A stretch of DNA of 64,000 nucleotides from Bacteroidota bacterium (GTDB lineage Bacteria > Bacteroidota > Bacteroidia > 2-12-FULL-35-15), in the NCBI GenBank assembly GCA_016722565.1, contig JADKIU010000001.1:124001-188000 (forward strand), read 5' to 3'. The translations under genes were made by a program, and so were the position numbers. This document shows positions 63,983-64,000 of the stretch, in pieces. Below the pieces are notes generated by a model, which saw only the letters and a program-made list of their open reading frames with translations, was not told where the DNA came from and did not search any database. Position 1 is the stretch's first letter; each line of letters starts with the position of its first letter.

Positions 63983-64000
63983 ATGTCGTTTACAGGTAAA
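63983..64000 (+). CDS. Start of a further gene, cut by window end
   Basis: Six codons (MSFTGK) follow a strong promoter match and run off the window. Too short for a product call; the reading frame is proposed from promoter distance only. Confidence 0.4.

Overview
The window comes from a Bacteroidota (Bacteroidetes) chromosome, probably a gliding or T9SS-bearing lineage related to Flavobacteriales. Evidence seen directly: a GldH-type gliding lipoprotein, a PorP/SprF outer-membrane protein, five proteins ending in type IX secretion (T9SS) sorting domains, a Cys-rich RicT (PSP1) protein, several promoters with the Bacteroidota TTTG / TAnnTTTG pattern, weak Shine-Dalgarno sequences and low GC. 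Species cannot be named from the sequence.

Layout. 1-7361 (+): the end of an AlgI-type O-acyltransferase, its SGNH partner, and three polytopic GT-C-like membrane proteins, two of them a tandem duplication; this looks like surface-glycan assembly. 7408-11652 (-): another polytopic protein, a DPM1-like GT2 and a GT-C protein. 11731-15470 (-): 3-oxoacid CoA-transferase subunits and PBP1A, continuing the conserved holB-ricT-gldH-PBP1A block up to 18640. 18739-26866: a T9SS cargo protein, pgk (+), a GT-C protein, ybeY, a LutB-like Fe-S protein, an M28 peptidase and rpiB. 26867-27372: a gene-free divergent region with DnaA-box-like 9-mers, a strong promoter match, two long hairpins and an AT palindrome. 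27373-31692 (+): nadA, mnmG, a small unknown protein and a methyltransferase. Five parS centromere sites lie within 1.6 kb at 30358-31917, so the replication origin is probably close; the 26.9-27.4 kb gap is a candidate. 31693-32489: gene-free, with parS, a terminator and a 16-bp perfect hairpin. 32490-34039 (+): a DUF486 protein and a Cys/Met PLP enzyme.

34105-43280 (-): a run of secreted proteins (three T9SS cargos, a frameshifted protein, a transglutaminase-like protein), a papain/CHAP-like protein, an MltD lytic transglycosylase interrupted by one in-frame TGA at an invariant Trp codon, gatA and tatA. 43487-50095 (+): the typical trio of a 14-repeat PKD protein with a type B sorting domain, a PD40 protein and PorP/SprF. 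50099-58109 (-): an EnvC-like M23 protein, a DUF4292 lipoprotein, a TPR lipoprotein, a sugar nucleotidyltransferase, a flippase, dut, a crotonase and a B12-binding protein. 58204-61905 (-): a large NtrY-like sensor kinase. 62021-63910 (+): a TMTC-like GT-C/TPR protein, then a clear promoter and the first codons of one more gene.

No rRNA, tRNA, CRISPR array, transposase or prophage was recognised. The points most worth a second look are the parS cluster with the neighbouring structured gap and candidate small RNA, a C-terminal module shared by four GT-C proteins, and the broken mltD.
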